The notes under the pieces are model-generated. The model did not search any database. It was given only the letters and a program-made list of their open reading frames with translations, and was not told the origin of the DNA. Source: Astropecten irregularis (taxonomy: Eukaryota; Echinodermata; Asteroidea; Paxillosida; Astropectinidae). Taken from it: 64,000 bases of DNA. The translations under genes were made by a program, and so were the position numbers. Positions 19,501-28,760 of this stretch are shown one piece after another. Location: NCBI GenBank assembly GCA_963971285.1, contig OZ020259.1, positions 2,356,001 to 2,420,000 on the forward strand. Direction: 5' to 3'. Within the stretch, counting starts at the first letter, position 1, and each line of letters starts with the position of its first letter.

Positions 19501-21858
19501 TCTCTTCCTAGTGCCAAGATCTTTCAAGTATCCAAGTGCAGTATCTGTAACCACAACCTGGAGCTACCGTCTGTGCACTTCCTGTGCCAACATTCCTATC
19601 ACCAACAGTAAGTCAACCCTCTACAACGGTAAAAAATAAACCGTCAGAATTTCTTGTGGCATTTAGAAGAAGAGATCAGGATTCTTTCATAGACAAATCG
19701 TCCTTCTTTCCTCACATATTCATTGTAAGTTATCTTTTAGACAAGTAACAAACTGCTGCAAACTGCTCATCAACCAAAATAATGACCTGAAAGGTATCAA
19801 AAGCTCGGAGTTAGGAGGGCCTGACAATTCGATCCCAGCAGGATGTTTTTCAAAGGCTTAATGACAAGAAGACAAGAACATGCAAGTAAAGATAAACATA
19901 AATGAGGATCGGAACAAAGGGGGACAGAGTGACCAGGGAAACAGAGAAAGCTTGCAATTAAGCTGGAAAACCACAAATAGGAAAGAGGTGGGCAAGTGTG
20001 GTCCAATCTTGTTTGTTTACGGAGTGAACGTTGGAAGAACATTTTAACGCTCGATTTAACTTCTACGTTTCTCTCTCTGTCTTTGCAGTTGTTTTGAGAG
20101 TTATGCCGAGAATGACTTGGAGTGTCCGGCCTGTGCTCCAGAGAATCACAAAGTCATGGACATCATCAGAGCCCAGGAACAGAGTAAAGATTTACACGAG
20201 CAGTTTCACCGCCAGGTAGGGTTCCTCCCCTTCTACCGACTCGATCCACTCGAGTTGATTCTTTGCAAAACAAAGCATACACTCATCACAGGCGGGGTTG
20301 GGCTTATGTCATAGGTATGAAGACATATGGTCACATTTGATCAGTTTTCTACGTGTTACTAGTCAGGTAGCCTAGACCCTTTTGAGACCATTCTATTTGT
20401 AGGCATTTGAAATGGGTACTAGACCTAGGTTCATGTGTACATATCTCTGCATTCAAACAGTGGACTAATAACAAAAGGAACAATAGGGTCCAGGATTGGA
20501 AAAAGTTCCAAGATTGGAAAGCATGTACAAAACCAATGGAGCTGCTGCCAAAAAGTTGAAGTCCAAACATTGGGGGGGTCCACGGTTGCAGGCGTTGACA
20601 CATGTGGGTGAGTTTGTGGATGTCCACCACTGCCTTAGTTGATAATTGCATTACCCCTTGTGAAAATACAAGAAATATGTAATTATGGTACAAATGTTAA
20701 TGCTCCATATTTCAACTTTACCTAAAGGGGCTTATTCTTTCAAAGTTTGTTCAGAAATTGTATTTTTGTTTTCTTTATACAGCTGGAAAAGTCTCAAGAC
20801 GGTTTCTCGGTCGTTGCCGACTATTTTGGTCGAGGAGTCTTCAATAAGGTGAGTTGGCAGGAAACGTACTATGATTTTTAATAGAGAGGCAATACTTTAC
20901 AGGAACAGAGCCACGTCAGAGTAAATTTCTCTTACAAGTCAACATCTGTATGTCTGACCTCACTCTAGAAAATGTTGCTTTTTGTCAAAGGTAGAGGATT
21001 TCAGTTTTACAGACTTTTATTTTCTACCTATTTGATATCTCCTTGCAGGTTACGCTTTTGACCGATAGCTTCCCATCCTCTCCAAAGAAACAACCACCCA
21101 GCCAGGCAGCTGGGGCACCGACTCAGCCCAGGCCAGCCCCGCAACAGGTGCCCAGACCAACCCAGCAGGTGCCTAGTTCAAACCAGCAGGCAGCCAGGGC
21201 AGCCCAGCCTGCACCCATGGCGGCTCAGCCTGTGCCCAGGGCAGCCCAGCAGACGCCCAGGCAAACGCCGCAGCCAGTACCGGCAAGAGCCACTCCACCA
21301 GCTCAAGGATACCAGCATGCACCCCAACCATCACCCAGCACCCATCCTTCACAAGCAGCATCATCGGGTAGAGCCCAGGCGCCCCAGACCCAAGCCCCTA
21401 GACCCACTCCCAGCGCCGCACCCTCATCAACCCAGGCCCCTCGAGGAGGCACCCAGTCCGCCTACCCACAAGAGAGCAAACCGCGATCAGCCGCCGATAT
21501 CTACCGCTCCAGCCCGACGATGCTGAGCCAAACATCATCATCAAGTCCTAGCAAGGTACGCCAGCCACCCATGGCCCCGACTACCCAGGACTACAACCCA
21601 TTCTCCACCGGGGCCGGTGCCCCCAAGGCACCCACACAGACCCCGGCCAGTACAACAACCCACAAGCCTGCCCCTTCAAAAGAACCACAGCATTACAACC
21701 CTTTCGAGACCGCAGAGGACGAGCATAATTCCTCGGGTGACAGCTTGAACCCGTTTTCGGGGCGCGTGGATTCACCCCCGAACCCGTTTGAAGACAAAGC
21801 TGCGGGGTCCAACCCCTTCGGGGAAGACGAGGACGCCAACAATCCATTCAATCAGTAG
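7591..21858 (+). CDS. VPS11: VPS11, HOPS/CORVET core subunit (25 coding exons, 1181 aa)
   Basis: VPS11 is a shared core subunit of the HOPS and CORVET tethers, which drive endosome and lysosome fusion with Rab5/Rab7 and SNAREs. Exons: 7591-7608, 8330-8404, 8713-8886, 9190-9410, 9888-10032, 10166-10255, 10415-10551, 11207-11268, 11550-11629, 12032-12111, 12417-12570, 13084-13230, 13581-13772, 14535-14640, 15399-15431, 16281-16414, 17027-17161, 17430-17518, 17934-18008, 18395-18572, 18779-18900, 19512-19607, 20089-20215, 20783-20848, 21049-21858. Phases close to 3546 nt. The first exon holds only MAFLQQ and joins [10 protein letters not shown], matching the family N-terminus. An N-terminal beta-propeller and clathrin-repeat solenoid precede a C3H2C3 RING: Cys825, 828, 841, His843, His846, Cys849, 860, 863. 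After the family's LTLLTD motif it adds about 260 residues that the 941-aa human protein lacks. The exon 4 acceptor could be 3 nt upstream. Confidence 0.95.
8929..9130 (-). repeat. Dispersed repeat E in VPS11 intron 3
   Basis: Contains GGAGGCCACAGAGGCCACGG-type runs and 'AATGTTTCCATAGACATTA'. The same block occurs in opposite orientation at 28590-28760. The open frames through it on both strands (8704-9105 and 8941-9423) merge repeat with flanking VPS11 exons and are not genes. The repeat class is unknown. Confidence 0.6.
9530..9785 (+). mobile_element. LINE (non-LTR retrotransposon) fragment, ORF2 C-terminus
   Basis: The + strand frame reads [19 protein letters not shown] followed by a [10 protein letters not shown]-like stretch. 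This arginine-rich 'RLYGHVARF' block is typical of the region after the reverse transcriptase domain in LINE endonuclease-reverse transcriptases. Only this end is present; no RT catalytic motif was found nearby, so it is a 5'-truncated dead copy. It sits in VPS11 intron 4 and must be spliced out. Confidence 0.6.
10600..11060. repeat. Tandem repeat, about 163-bp unit, 2.7 copies, VPS11 intron 7
   Basis: 'ATTTAGAGGTTGCTCCAAGA' at 10633 returns as 'ATTTAGAGGATGCTGTGAGA' at 10797 and more weakly near 10960. 'GGAATGTTCCGCAGAAGAGC' and its variant also recur at this spacing. Open frames on both strands here are repeat artefacts. Confidence 0.75.
11318..11445 (+). repeat. Dispersed repeat RPT-1 copy
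   Basis: RPT-1 begins AAGTAATAAACTGCTGCAAA, passes through 'CATCAGCCAAAATAATGACC' and ends 'GATCCTAGCAGGATCTTTCT'. About nine loci carry it in this window. This copy is full length and diverged, in VPS11 intron 8. Confidence 0.75.
12879..13014 (-). mobile_element. SINE family A copy, VPS11 intron 11
   Basis: The minus strand shows a tRNA-like head with 'GGTCGCTAGTTCAAATCCCA' (box B region), and 'CACCAACATAGGGCTGG' at the 5' side. Copies occur at 32016-32155 (-), 32160-32365 (+), 52240-52375 (+), 58111-58275 (-) and 60503-60570 (+). It ends only about 70 bp before the exon 12 acceptor. Confidence 0.7.
13936..14151. mobile_element. MITE-4 copy, VPS11 intron 13
   Basis: The ends are inverted: 'CCAAACCTCGGCTCCGGCTC' at the left and 'GAGCCAGAGTCGAGGTTTGG' at the right, with the core 'AGTAGATTCTCTGGTTTGAA'. 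Other copies: 49908-50118, 50350-50495 (partial), 56017-56239 and 61425-61565 (partial). Non-coding. Confidence 0.75.
14271..14413. mobile_element. MITE-2 copy (palindromic), VPS11 intron 13
   Basis: A roughly 145-bp near-palindrome from 'CTGGGGTCAATTTCACCAAA' to 'TGAAATTGACTCCAG'. The same element occurs at 24111-24269, twice in tandem at 31314-31620, at 50865-51017 and 57546-57688, and as a fragment at 18591-18665. Confidence 0.8.
14838..15330. repeat. 21-bp minisatellite, about 23 copies, VPS11 intron 14
   Basis: The unit ATGTCACTAGTTCACTATTAC recurs in register with substitutions (CCCTAG, CTGGTT, GCTAGATC). Each unit contains the palindromes ACATGT and ACTAGT. Because 21 is a multiple of three, both strands stay open (14786-15328 minus; 15007-15435 plus) as heptapeptide repeats, but no start context, splice sites or homology support a gene. 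It ends about 70 bp before the 33-nt VPS11 exon 15. Confidence 0.95.
15630..15960 (+). mobile_element. SINE family C copy, VPS11 intron 15
   Basis: The tRNA-like head has box B 'GTGGGTTCGAGTCCAGCC'. The body includes 'CTTCTCTTCACCCAGGAATA' and 'GCTGGGGCTGTATACTCCCC', and the tail block is 'GCGCTTTATAGAAA'. A reverse copy is at 42650-43020. Confidence 0.75.
16527..16993 (+). repeat. 56-bp minisatellite derived from RPT-1, about 8.5 copies, VPS11 intron 16
   Basis: 'GGATCTTTCTCAAAGGCTGC' recurs at 16583, 16639, 16695, 16751, 16807, 16867, 16923 and 16979, so the period is 56 bp (60 in one unit with a 4-bp insertion). The unit equals the right half of dispersed repeat RPT-1 ('GAGGGCCTGACGTTTCGATC' then 'CTAGCAGGATC'). 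The array ends 33 bp before the exon 17 acceptor. Confidence 0.9.
18121..18240 (+). repeat. Dispersed repeat H, VPS11 intron 19
   Basis: 'TCGGTCAAACTCGGTCACAT' and 'GTTGCTAAGGTGGGTGGGGC' recur in reverse orientation at 47607-47720. It is probably a non-autonomous element; class unknown. Confidence 0.5.
18591..18665. mobile_element. MITE-2 fragment, VPS11 intron 20
   Basis: Left half of MITE-2 ('CTGGGGTCGATTTCACCAAA' through the ATCAGTC and 'GACTTATGATATATTGATCA' region). It begins about 20 bp after the exon 20 donor. Confidence 0.65.
19742..19862 (+). repeat. RPT-1 copy, VPS11 intron 22
   Basis: Starts 'AAGTAACAAACTGCTGCAAA' and ends 'GATCCCAGCAGGATGTTTTT'; it matches the RPT-1 consensus over its length. 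Confidence 0.75.
21049..21858 (+). CDS. VPS11: VPS11 last exon: Pro/Gln-rich tail with six NPF motifs
   Basis: This 810-nt exon encodes residues 913-1181 and ends with TAG at 21856-21858. It starts with VTLLTD, the last part conserved with vertebrate VPS11, and continues in frame without a splice. Residues about 927-1060 are low complexity (Pro, Gln, Ala, Thr, Ser). The last 90 residues turn acidic and carry NPF at about 1095, 1129, 1146, 1157, 1167 and 1177, the protein ending NNPFNQ. NPF is the known ligand of EH domains (EPS15, intersectin, EHD proteins). A role in EH-domain binding is inference. The continuous frame and repeated NPF spacing argue against a sequencing artefact. Confidence 0.9.
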   Translation, partial: VTLLTDSFPSSPKKQPPSQAAGAPTQPRPAPQQVPRPTQQVPSSNQQAARAAQPAPMAAQPVPRAAQQTPRQTPQPVPARATPPAQGYQHAPQPSPSTHPSQAASSGRAQAPQTQAPRPTPSAAPSSTQAPRGGTQSAYPQESKPRSAADIYRSSPTMLSQTSSSSPSKVRQPPMAPTTQDYNPFSTGAGAPKAPTQTPASTTTHKPAPSKEPQHYNPFETAEDEHNSSGDSLNPFSGRVDSPPNPFEDKAAGSNPFGEDEDANNPFNQ

Positions 21859-22145
21859 ATCAGAAACGAAAAAACGAAAATCCCAGAAGTCAAAAATATT
21901 TATAACTATCTCTGAGCCATCACAAAATTGTCTGCCATGTTGCTATTTATCAGTCAGTATCCTGAGCCTAGTCTGTTTTTCCTTCCAAGATTTTTGTGAT
22001 CTTACCAGACATTCAACATCACTATAAGTGATTTGACAGAATATAAACATCGCCAGGTATTTTTTACGCAAAGGAGATCAAAACTTTACGAACGATATTG
22101 AAAGATTAAACGGATACAGATAATTATACAATTGTACATTAATTA

Positions 22146-22300
22146 TCCTATTCCAATACAAGTAATAAACTGCTGCAAACTGCTCATCGGCCAAAATAAT
22201 GACCTGATTTTTATAAAATGCTTGGAGTTAAGAGGGCCTGAAACGTTTTGATCCTAGGATCTTTATCCTGCTAGGATTGAAATGCGTCTGGCCCCCCAAT
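22146..22300 (+). repeat. RPT-1 copy with inverted right end, VPS11 3' flank
   Basis: Carries the RPT-1 body and then a short inverted repeat of its own end ('GATCCTAGGATCTTTATCCT' then 'GCTAGGATTGAAATGCGTC'). A similar inverted arrangement is present at 33177-33330. It provides an AATAAA by chance, so a VPS11 poly(A) site here cannot be excluded. Confidence 0.65.
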
Positions 22301-22454
22301 TTCCAAGTGAATTATCCTATAAATAGGTATGAGGCTTCATCATTAGCACTAATGTACTTTCCCAACTGAAGGTACAGATAGTTTTCTGATTTTAAGAAGA
22401 GCAGCCGTGCAATTATTTTTTAGATGATGGATAATAAGAAGAAGAAAAGTAGAA

Positions 22455-22640
22455 TTTGGGAGGCTAATCATCCTTACTCACAGCTGGGGTGCTGAATTGC
22501 GAAGGATGCGACTTCAACGTGATCGAGTTGCCGCTTGCCGGCATTCATTACCACCCTTGGCTGCCAGCCACATCAACCCATAATAAAATGATCATAGAGC
22601 ACATCCTGAGATTGAAAAGTGATTTTTGTGGAGGGAGGAA
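22455..22640 (-). mobile_element. SINE family B copy, 5'-truncated
   Basis: Reverse copy of the body and 3' end of the SINE at 39945-40275: 'GGGAGGCTAATCATCCTTAC', 'CACAGCTGGGGTGCTGAATT', 'TTTTTGTGGAGGGAGGAAAA'. The tRNA-like head is missing. Confidence 0.7.
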
Positions 22641-23110
22641 AACCGGAGAACCCAGAGAAAAATCCTTTTGACACAGAAGAGAACCGATGCACAACTGTGC
22701 TCACAAATGTACAAATTAACAGATGGATATCACAGCACGTGTGGAATGAACCCCATTTATGTTCAGAATTCTGTCAACTTTCCCCCCTTATTATCTTTAT
22801 GAAGAAAAAATTTATGAATGAAATTTTATTCATCATTATTATATATATATATATATTCTTGCCTAAGCTTAAAACAGGAACCAAAATAGAAAAGCCGTTC
22901 TAATGGCATGGAAAATCAGACTTTTAATTTGGTGGTTAGGCAAAGTTATTTTCCATTTTATCGAGGGCAACGAGAAAATACTATATATGTGAAATGCGAA
23001 GAGATTCGCAAGAATTTTTGTAGACAATGTTTCCAGCTATTATTACTTTTCATTCTGTTATTGTAAAAAGAAAACAGTAATGTCTGTTATATCGACTATA
23101 TGCTTTGAAA

Positions 23111-23116
23111 AAATAA
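23111..23116 (+). terminator. Candidate VPS11 poly(A) signal
   Basis: AATAAA about 1.25 kb after the VPS11 stop, followed by a T/GT-rich stretch (CTTGTTTTCTGGTCGAGTTT). Other AATAAA motifs at about 22164 and 22580 lie in repeats. The choice is tentative. Confidence 0.3.
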
Positions 23117-23219
23117 AAGATAATTCCATATATATCAATGGCTTCTTGTTTTCTGGTCGAGTTTTGAATTTTCTGATTTTTTATGAGGTTCAGTCGTTTC
23201 TGATCATGGTTCATATTGA

Positions 23220-23352
23220 ACTTCATATATCTGGGACTGGTTCATAAAGCACACATTACCACACAAATCACACTGTGGTGTATTGTGGTATGCAGGATAC
23301 CACACTTACCAATGGAAAAACCATGTGTGGTAAAACTGGTATGCAGGTTGGT
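23220..23352 (+). repeat. Dispersed repeat I
   Basis: 'TGTGGTATGCAGGATACCAC' with related GTGGTA-rich sequence at 33765-33900 and 58290-58400. The element is diverged and its boundaries are approximate. Confidence 0.4.
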
Positions 23353-23361
23353 TATGGGTTT

Positions 23362-23719
23362 AAAGGTAGTATCATACTTTGGTTGCATACCGAAACAGAA
23401 ATCTTCACAGATTTACCTATAACTTACAGGGTATAAAGATGGTGATGGCAGAAACAAACCATTAACATTTGTCAGCCTGAAATGCTGTATTTATCCATAA
23501 AACAGTAAAACCAAAGACCAAAAAGCAATTCTGATCTTTTAAAGATACAAAATAATGATGAAAATGTTTTCAAAATATTGGGCGTTTTCCAGTTTTCTCA
23601 AAAAGTGTGCCTTATGGGACTGAAATTTTCACAGATGAATGTTACTGTATCTTCCTTGATATTTTTGCCCATGAATCTACATTTCTTTGACAAAAACCAA
23701 AGTATGATATTACCTTTAA
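23362..23719 (+). mobile_element. MITE-1 copy, best preserved
   Basis: Left end AAAGGTAGTATCATACTTTG at 23362; right end 'AAAGTATGATATTACCTTT' at 23719, its inverted complement apart from one or two bases. The element is 358 bp and non-coding, and is the reference copy for this family in the window. Confidence 0.85.
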
Positions 23720-24110
23720 GGTTGAAAACTGTGCCTTTCACAAGATGTGAACTCTATTAAAACAGATTTGGTAACGCAGGCTGATATACAAAAATTTGAA
23801 GAACTTTTTAAAGCAATTTCTTTCTCAATCTTTTAAATTTAATTCTCTTTTTTTATTACAAATGCACTCTGTACACTTAATAGGTATAACAAAGAATGTG
23901 GTACACATAATAAGACATTGGATTACACGTATACCATAAACTACACATGATGGAAGTATAAATGCATCAGTACAATGACTATCGGCAAAAGAAGGAACCA
24001 AAAACAGCCGCCTGCTGTTTTCGCTTTCGTACGCTTATATGAAAATTGTGCCAAAACCATCAAGTTGATTTTTCCTAGATACAAATCGTCCCTTTTTTGA
24101 CAATTATTTC

Positions 24111-24269
24111 CTGGGGTCGATTTCACTAAAATACAAACTCATCGTAGCTTACTATCAAACGTAGGACTTATGATGCATTGAAGCCATCCCAAAGAAAGTA
24201 GGATATGATGGGTTATCCTTCGTAAATTGAGTTTCTATCGATCGTAGGGCTTCGTGAAATCGACCTCAG
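24111..24269. mobile_element. MITE-2 copy
   Basis: Palindromic element with CTGGGGTCGATTTCA at the left and TGAAATCGACCTCAG at the right, and internal 'CTATCGATCGTAGGGCTTCG'. It is a nearly intact copy. Confidence 0.85.
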
Positions 24270-24683
24270 ATTAAAATCTGCCTTTTCCCTCCTTATTTTT
24301 GATTAAAAAGATGAAACTATTGCTGTGAAAACAATTTATAACAATTTAACAGATTGTCAAATTTTCTGTGATTTTCACTGAGGTGTGGTCCAAAAAGAAA
24401 TACTGAAATTATAATTAATTTATTTATTTTTAATATTTTGAACATAGATGGGTTTTTCTTGATTGTCATTCAGGGAATGCTATGTGAAATTGAGCTGTAT
24501 CTTTCACAGTTTGCTCACAGGATTTCTTCGTTCGATCAACTTCCAAGATAACTTGAGTGAAGTTGGGATTTGTGCCAAGACCTAAAAGGTTGAAAACGGC
24601 ACTGACCAACCCTACAGCCATGACAGCTATTAGAGACAACATTTCTCAAATTGTTCACGTTTGCAATGTTTTAGTTAAACTCC

Positions 24684-24942
24684 AAGGCCTAGGCTATACT
24701 CTGTGCTACTGCCGTGCCGAACTCAAATAATTTAACATTTTCAGCATCAATTTGGCTCGGCAAATTGAGTTTGGCACGGCAAGCTCTTTGGCTCGACAGG
24801 GTCTGCCGCGCTATCAGTATTCGGAACAGCAATGGCACAACACTTATAATTTAGTTCGGCGTTTAGCGCAACTGCCACGCTACTGCCGTGCTATTGTTAC
24901 ATTAGTTTGGCACGGCAGTAGCACGACGTAGTCTTGGCCTAA
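24684..24942. mobile_element. MITE-10, inverted-repeat element
   Basis: 'GCTACTGCCGTGCCGAACTC' near the left end faces 'GTTTGGCACGGCAGTAGCAC' near the right end, and inner sequence also pairs (GGCTCGGCAAA, TTGGCACGGCAA). No open frame. Only this copy was seen. Confidence 0.6.
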
Positions 24943-27256
24943 CAAGCCTCTACACCAGCCTGGAGAAGTTGTTGCAATTAAGCTTTGAGAATAAGGCCGT
25001 ACCCAAAACGGGCTTCCAGAGCTACGGCTAGATCTATTGACTTGGTGTCTCCACATATTTCCAATGGAGTGAAGACCTATAGACCTAGCTCTAGACAACA
25101 GATTCGGATGCAGCCTGAGTCTTGTACAGAGAATTTGATGTTGCATTTTGTAACGGTCTGTTGACAATCTGAAGAGACTAAGATTTAGGATCCTACCATT
25201 GCTCGTTCAGAAGCACAGCAAATTATACCTGCTTACCCACAATGCTTTAAGCTTTGTTTCTACGACAACACTAAGTTATTCACCTTCTCTGGAATGTTAA
25301 CAATTCCGCATCTTTGCTATAAATGACTAAGCGGGCCAAATGTTGCCTAGCAACAGGTTATCTTGATGCCAAATCTAATTAACAGATCTCCTTAACCCCC
25401 ACAAAAAAGCAATTTTTGTGCTCACAATTCGGTTCACTAGCTAATACTCTGGTGGTTGTGTCTTTACCGTAAGTAATAACTAAACCAATTTTTACATGGA
25501 ATTATAATTATTTGACTTTTTTGTCAATAACAACAACTCTACTAGAATTGCATTAAAAATATATAATTGATGAATTTCGAATGTAGGCCTCTTGCCATAT
25601 TTGGGCACTTGTGCAAAATGGAAATCATTTCATTAATTAATTAATTAATTAAATTGTATTTCTTAATTATTTGTAATAAATTACGTAAATATTATTCTAC
25701 AATACATTCTTTATTTTACATGCCGCTTCACTTTTAACATCTATACATTGACTTTTTTTTCATGCAAGTAAAAATCTCTTTTGCGTAATCTCGGTACTAA
25801 AATCTGCCAAATAACGTCTGGTAGAGGAGACTAATCTTATGCTAATTACAAAAGGTCACCAGCAGGTCAATTCATCAGTCAAGGTTGGGTCAATCAAGTG
25901 GACCAATACCTAATATTCCTCATTCACATATGGACCGTTTTGCATACATTAGCATATATCCATAGCAACATGCAAATCCGGCTCATGCATATTCATATTA
26001 GACAATTTTTTTGTGACGCTTGTTCTTTCAATGCCATAAGAAGTCGTGGGTCATTTTTAAAATCATTCCCAAATCATATTTCTGTGACATGTAAATGGAG
26101 GTCATTTCAAGGTCAAATCAAATTGCCGTCAAATTTTTTTTTTCAAATCATCATTCATAGCGAGGAACATATTCCAGTATTACAGACCTATAAAAATTAT
26201 AAAAAACTCCTTTTCAAATCTTAAATACGGTACCAGTTTTGATCACGTCACTATTTCTTTATAATACAAGTCACGCCGACATTAAAATAACGTCCTTTCA
26301 TTGCCAAGTTGCACTGTTGAAATAACCACACTGATTTGAGACAAGCTATGATTGCTACTCTACTTGAGCCAAAAAAAAAAGAAAAACTCAAAAATTCTTG
26401 CATTGTTTTTGCTAATCATTGCCGACAGTTAACAATTTTCACATGAAAGATTGACACAGGTAGAAGCCTGTGACAGATGATATTAAAAGGGCAATAGTCA
26501 ACTATCCAACAGTTGGACCACAGCCAACTGTGATATTGCATGCCTTTCTTCATGCAATGGTAAACCATTTCACTAGGCTCTGCTACTAGACTAGGCACTC
26601 AATAGTTTGTGTCAATACTCGAAGGACTATTGAAACACCTCGTGGTGAATTTGACACAAACTTAATTATTCGAATAATTATTTCTGACCAACATTATGAA
26701 AATGGAATGCACAATACACATTGCCATACGGTCGTACATTGCTTAACATCCTCAACAATAACACACTTTTCATTCCATCCTTCATATTAACTTTTCATTC
26801 CAATAAGAAAAAAAAACAATAACATAATAGTCCCAAGAAAACAAAAAATCCGCAGTTTTTGTTCGTTAAACCATTCAGCTGTCTTGACGGACGTTAAATT
26901 GTTGAATTAAGGCAAGAAAATAAACCCACATTGCACAAGGATCAGTAGGAAGAAGTTTAGAATTCGACACAGCCCACGGGATGCATTTTCACTTTTGTAC
27001 TTTTTGAATCATTTTGAATAAATTGGTACGCCCTACTATTGTTTCATGGCCCTTTTTTGTGTAAAAATGAGAAACGTCAGAAATGGTACCTGTTTCATTT
27101 TATCAAGGACGGAAACAGTATTATGAAGTAGTACAAAGAGAGTACAAAGTGACACATGTGGTCTGTTTCTTAAATTTTTCAGAGGGACCAAGGAGCGGAA
27201 CTGCTGAGAGAGAAAATCGGGCCGTTTTTATCTAAATCTGCTTGGATCAAACAATC
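24943..27256. other. Intergenic, nothing recognised
   Basis: Very AT-rich DNA between the convergent VPS11 and PI4KB genes. Short open frames (24880-25167, 25898-26224) show no splice context and no recognisable protein. A short (TTAA)n-like run is at about 25635-25652. Confidence 0.5.
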
Positions 27257-27700
27257 AGGGCCCAATTTCATGGATTCCATTTATACGATAAGCAAAAAAT
27301 CTTCGCTTACCATAGCAGACCTTTTATTGCTTAAGGTTAGCATATGTCATGGGAGAGTTTTCTTTCTGGCAACAGTAAGCACGGACTTTCTACAGAATGT
27401 ACATGACAGCGCGTTAGAAACAAAAATCAAGGTTAGCCTAGAAATTCCTTGCTAACCAATTAAGTGCCAAAGTCTTGCTTATACAAGTAATAAACTGCTG
27501 CAAACTGCTCATCAGCCAAAATAATGACCTGAAATTTATAAAATGCTTGGAGTTGGGAGGGCCTGATGCATTTCGATCCTAGCAGGATCTTTATCGAAAG
27601 CCAAGTCTTGCTTAACGTTTTCCATGAAATAGATTTCACGCTTAGCAGTGCCTGTAAGCACAAAAATAGGCCGTAACTGATTCCATGAAATTAGGCCCAG
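27257..27700. mobile_element. MITE-3 copy with a nested RPT-1 insertion
   Basis: Outer ends are inverted (AGGGCCCAATTTCATGGA at the left, CCATGAAATTAGGCCCAG at the right), with internal 'TAAGCAAAAAATCTTCGCTT'. A complete RPT-1 copy occupies 27484-27603, flanked on both sides by 'AAGTCTTGCTTA'-like sequence, so RPT-1 jumped into an older MITE-3. Other MITE-3 copies: 35869-36120 and about 48136-48239. Confidence 0.7.
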
Positions 27701-28230
27701 AACACAGAGGACATGCAAACATTTATAATTAGACATTTGGTCGATCAAACAACTATCCCAAGCCTACAAAGAAACAAAAACAAATAACAAAAGCATCCTC
27801 AACAAAAAACAAAAAGAACAAAATACTAAACAAAATTAGACAAATTGCACACCTAATTTTTTAACAAACATGGCATTCACTTCGGTTCCATTCCACGCAC
27901 CCAAATTCACATAACACAAATCGACAAGTCACGTTACTCTTTTAGTTATCATTCTTTTCTCTTTTTGCATTAACTTTTATAAATTTGAATGTTATCAACA
28001 GAGGGCGCTGTTGTAGCACAGAAGCCATCCCATCATACTGACGTTACCAAGGATACAATGTACACGGATCCTGTACATAAACAATGGGCCTCACTACACG
28101 CAGAAAAAATATTAATCAGAAACTGATCAGAATCTACTGAAGATCATTTGCCCGGTTTTAAATTTTACGCGATCTACAATTTTACATTTTACAGCTTCTT
28201 CATATAAAAATTTAGCTTTTTTGTGTGTTT

Positions 28231-28236
28231 ATTTTA
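28231..28236 (-). terminator. Candidate PI4KB poly(A) signal
   Basis: TTTATT on the plus strand reads AATAAA on the minus strand, about 1.7 kb after the PI4KB stop. I saw no nearer AATAAA. Tentative. Confidence 0.25.
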
Positions 28237-28589
28237 CAATATTTTTTGTACAGCGCATTTTTCTGCATGCAATTTCTAATTTGTTCACATTTTATCTAAA
28301 TCTGTGCGTTCTACATACAAATAATTTACAAAGTTCAAGTTCTTCACATTTTGAGCAAGTTTGAGCAACAAACTCAACAACTGTCTCCGTTTCAAAATCA
28401 CAACCTGTGTTTCTGCAAATCGTAATGGCAGAAACTATACAAGCAACATCATTGCAAAGCAAAAAACGGATGATGACACCTTGTCACAGAATGTTTCACC
28501 AACATTCAAAAGTAGTTTTGATTTCAAAGTCGGAAATGAAACAACCAATCACGGGATGTAGATTGTATAGCTAGGAAGTTTGGAAAGAT

Positions 28590-28760
28590 GTTGCAGGCCT
28601 TGAATTTGGTTCTGAAAAGGGCAAGGCCACTTTTCCATTGCAAGGGGCACTTCCATTGGAAAATCATAATGTCTATGGAAACATTTGAAGGGGGCACGAA
28701 GGCCAAGAACCAGGGCAACGAAGGCCGTGGCCTCTATTAAATTCAAGGCTTGACATGCTT
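28590..28760 (+). repeat. Dispersed repeat E, PI4KB 3' flank
   Basis: Shares 'GGAAAATCATAATGTCTATG' and 'GCCAAGAACCAGGGCAACGA' with the copy at 8929-9130, in the opposite orientation. Confidence 0.6.

Noticed and set aside
22839-22857. (AT)n tract as a functional element
   Set aside because: A short simple repeat of the kind expected by chance in AT-rich DNA.
24113-24269. Palindrome as a transcription terminator or riboswitch
   Set aside because: It is one of several copies of the mobile palindrome MITE-2, and such bacterial elements are not expected in an animal nuclear genome.
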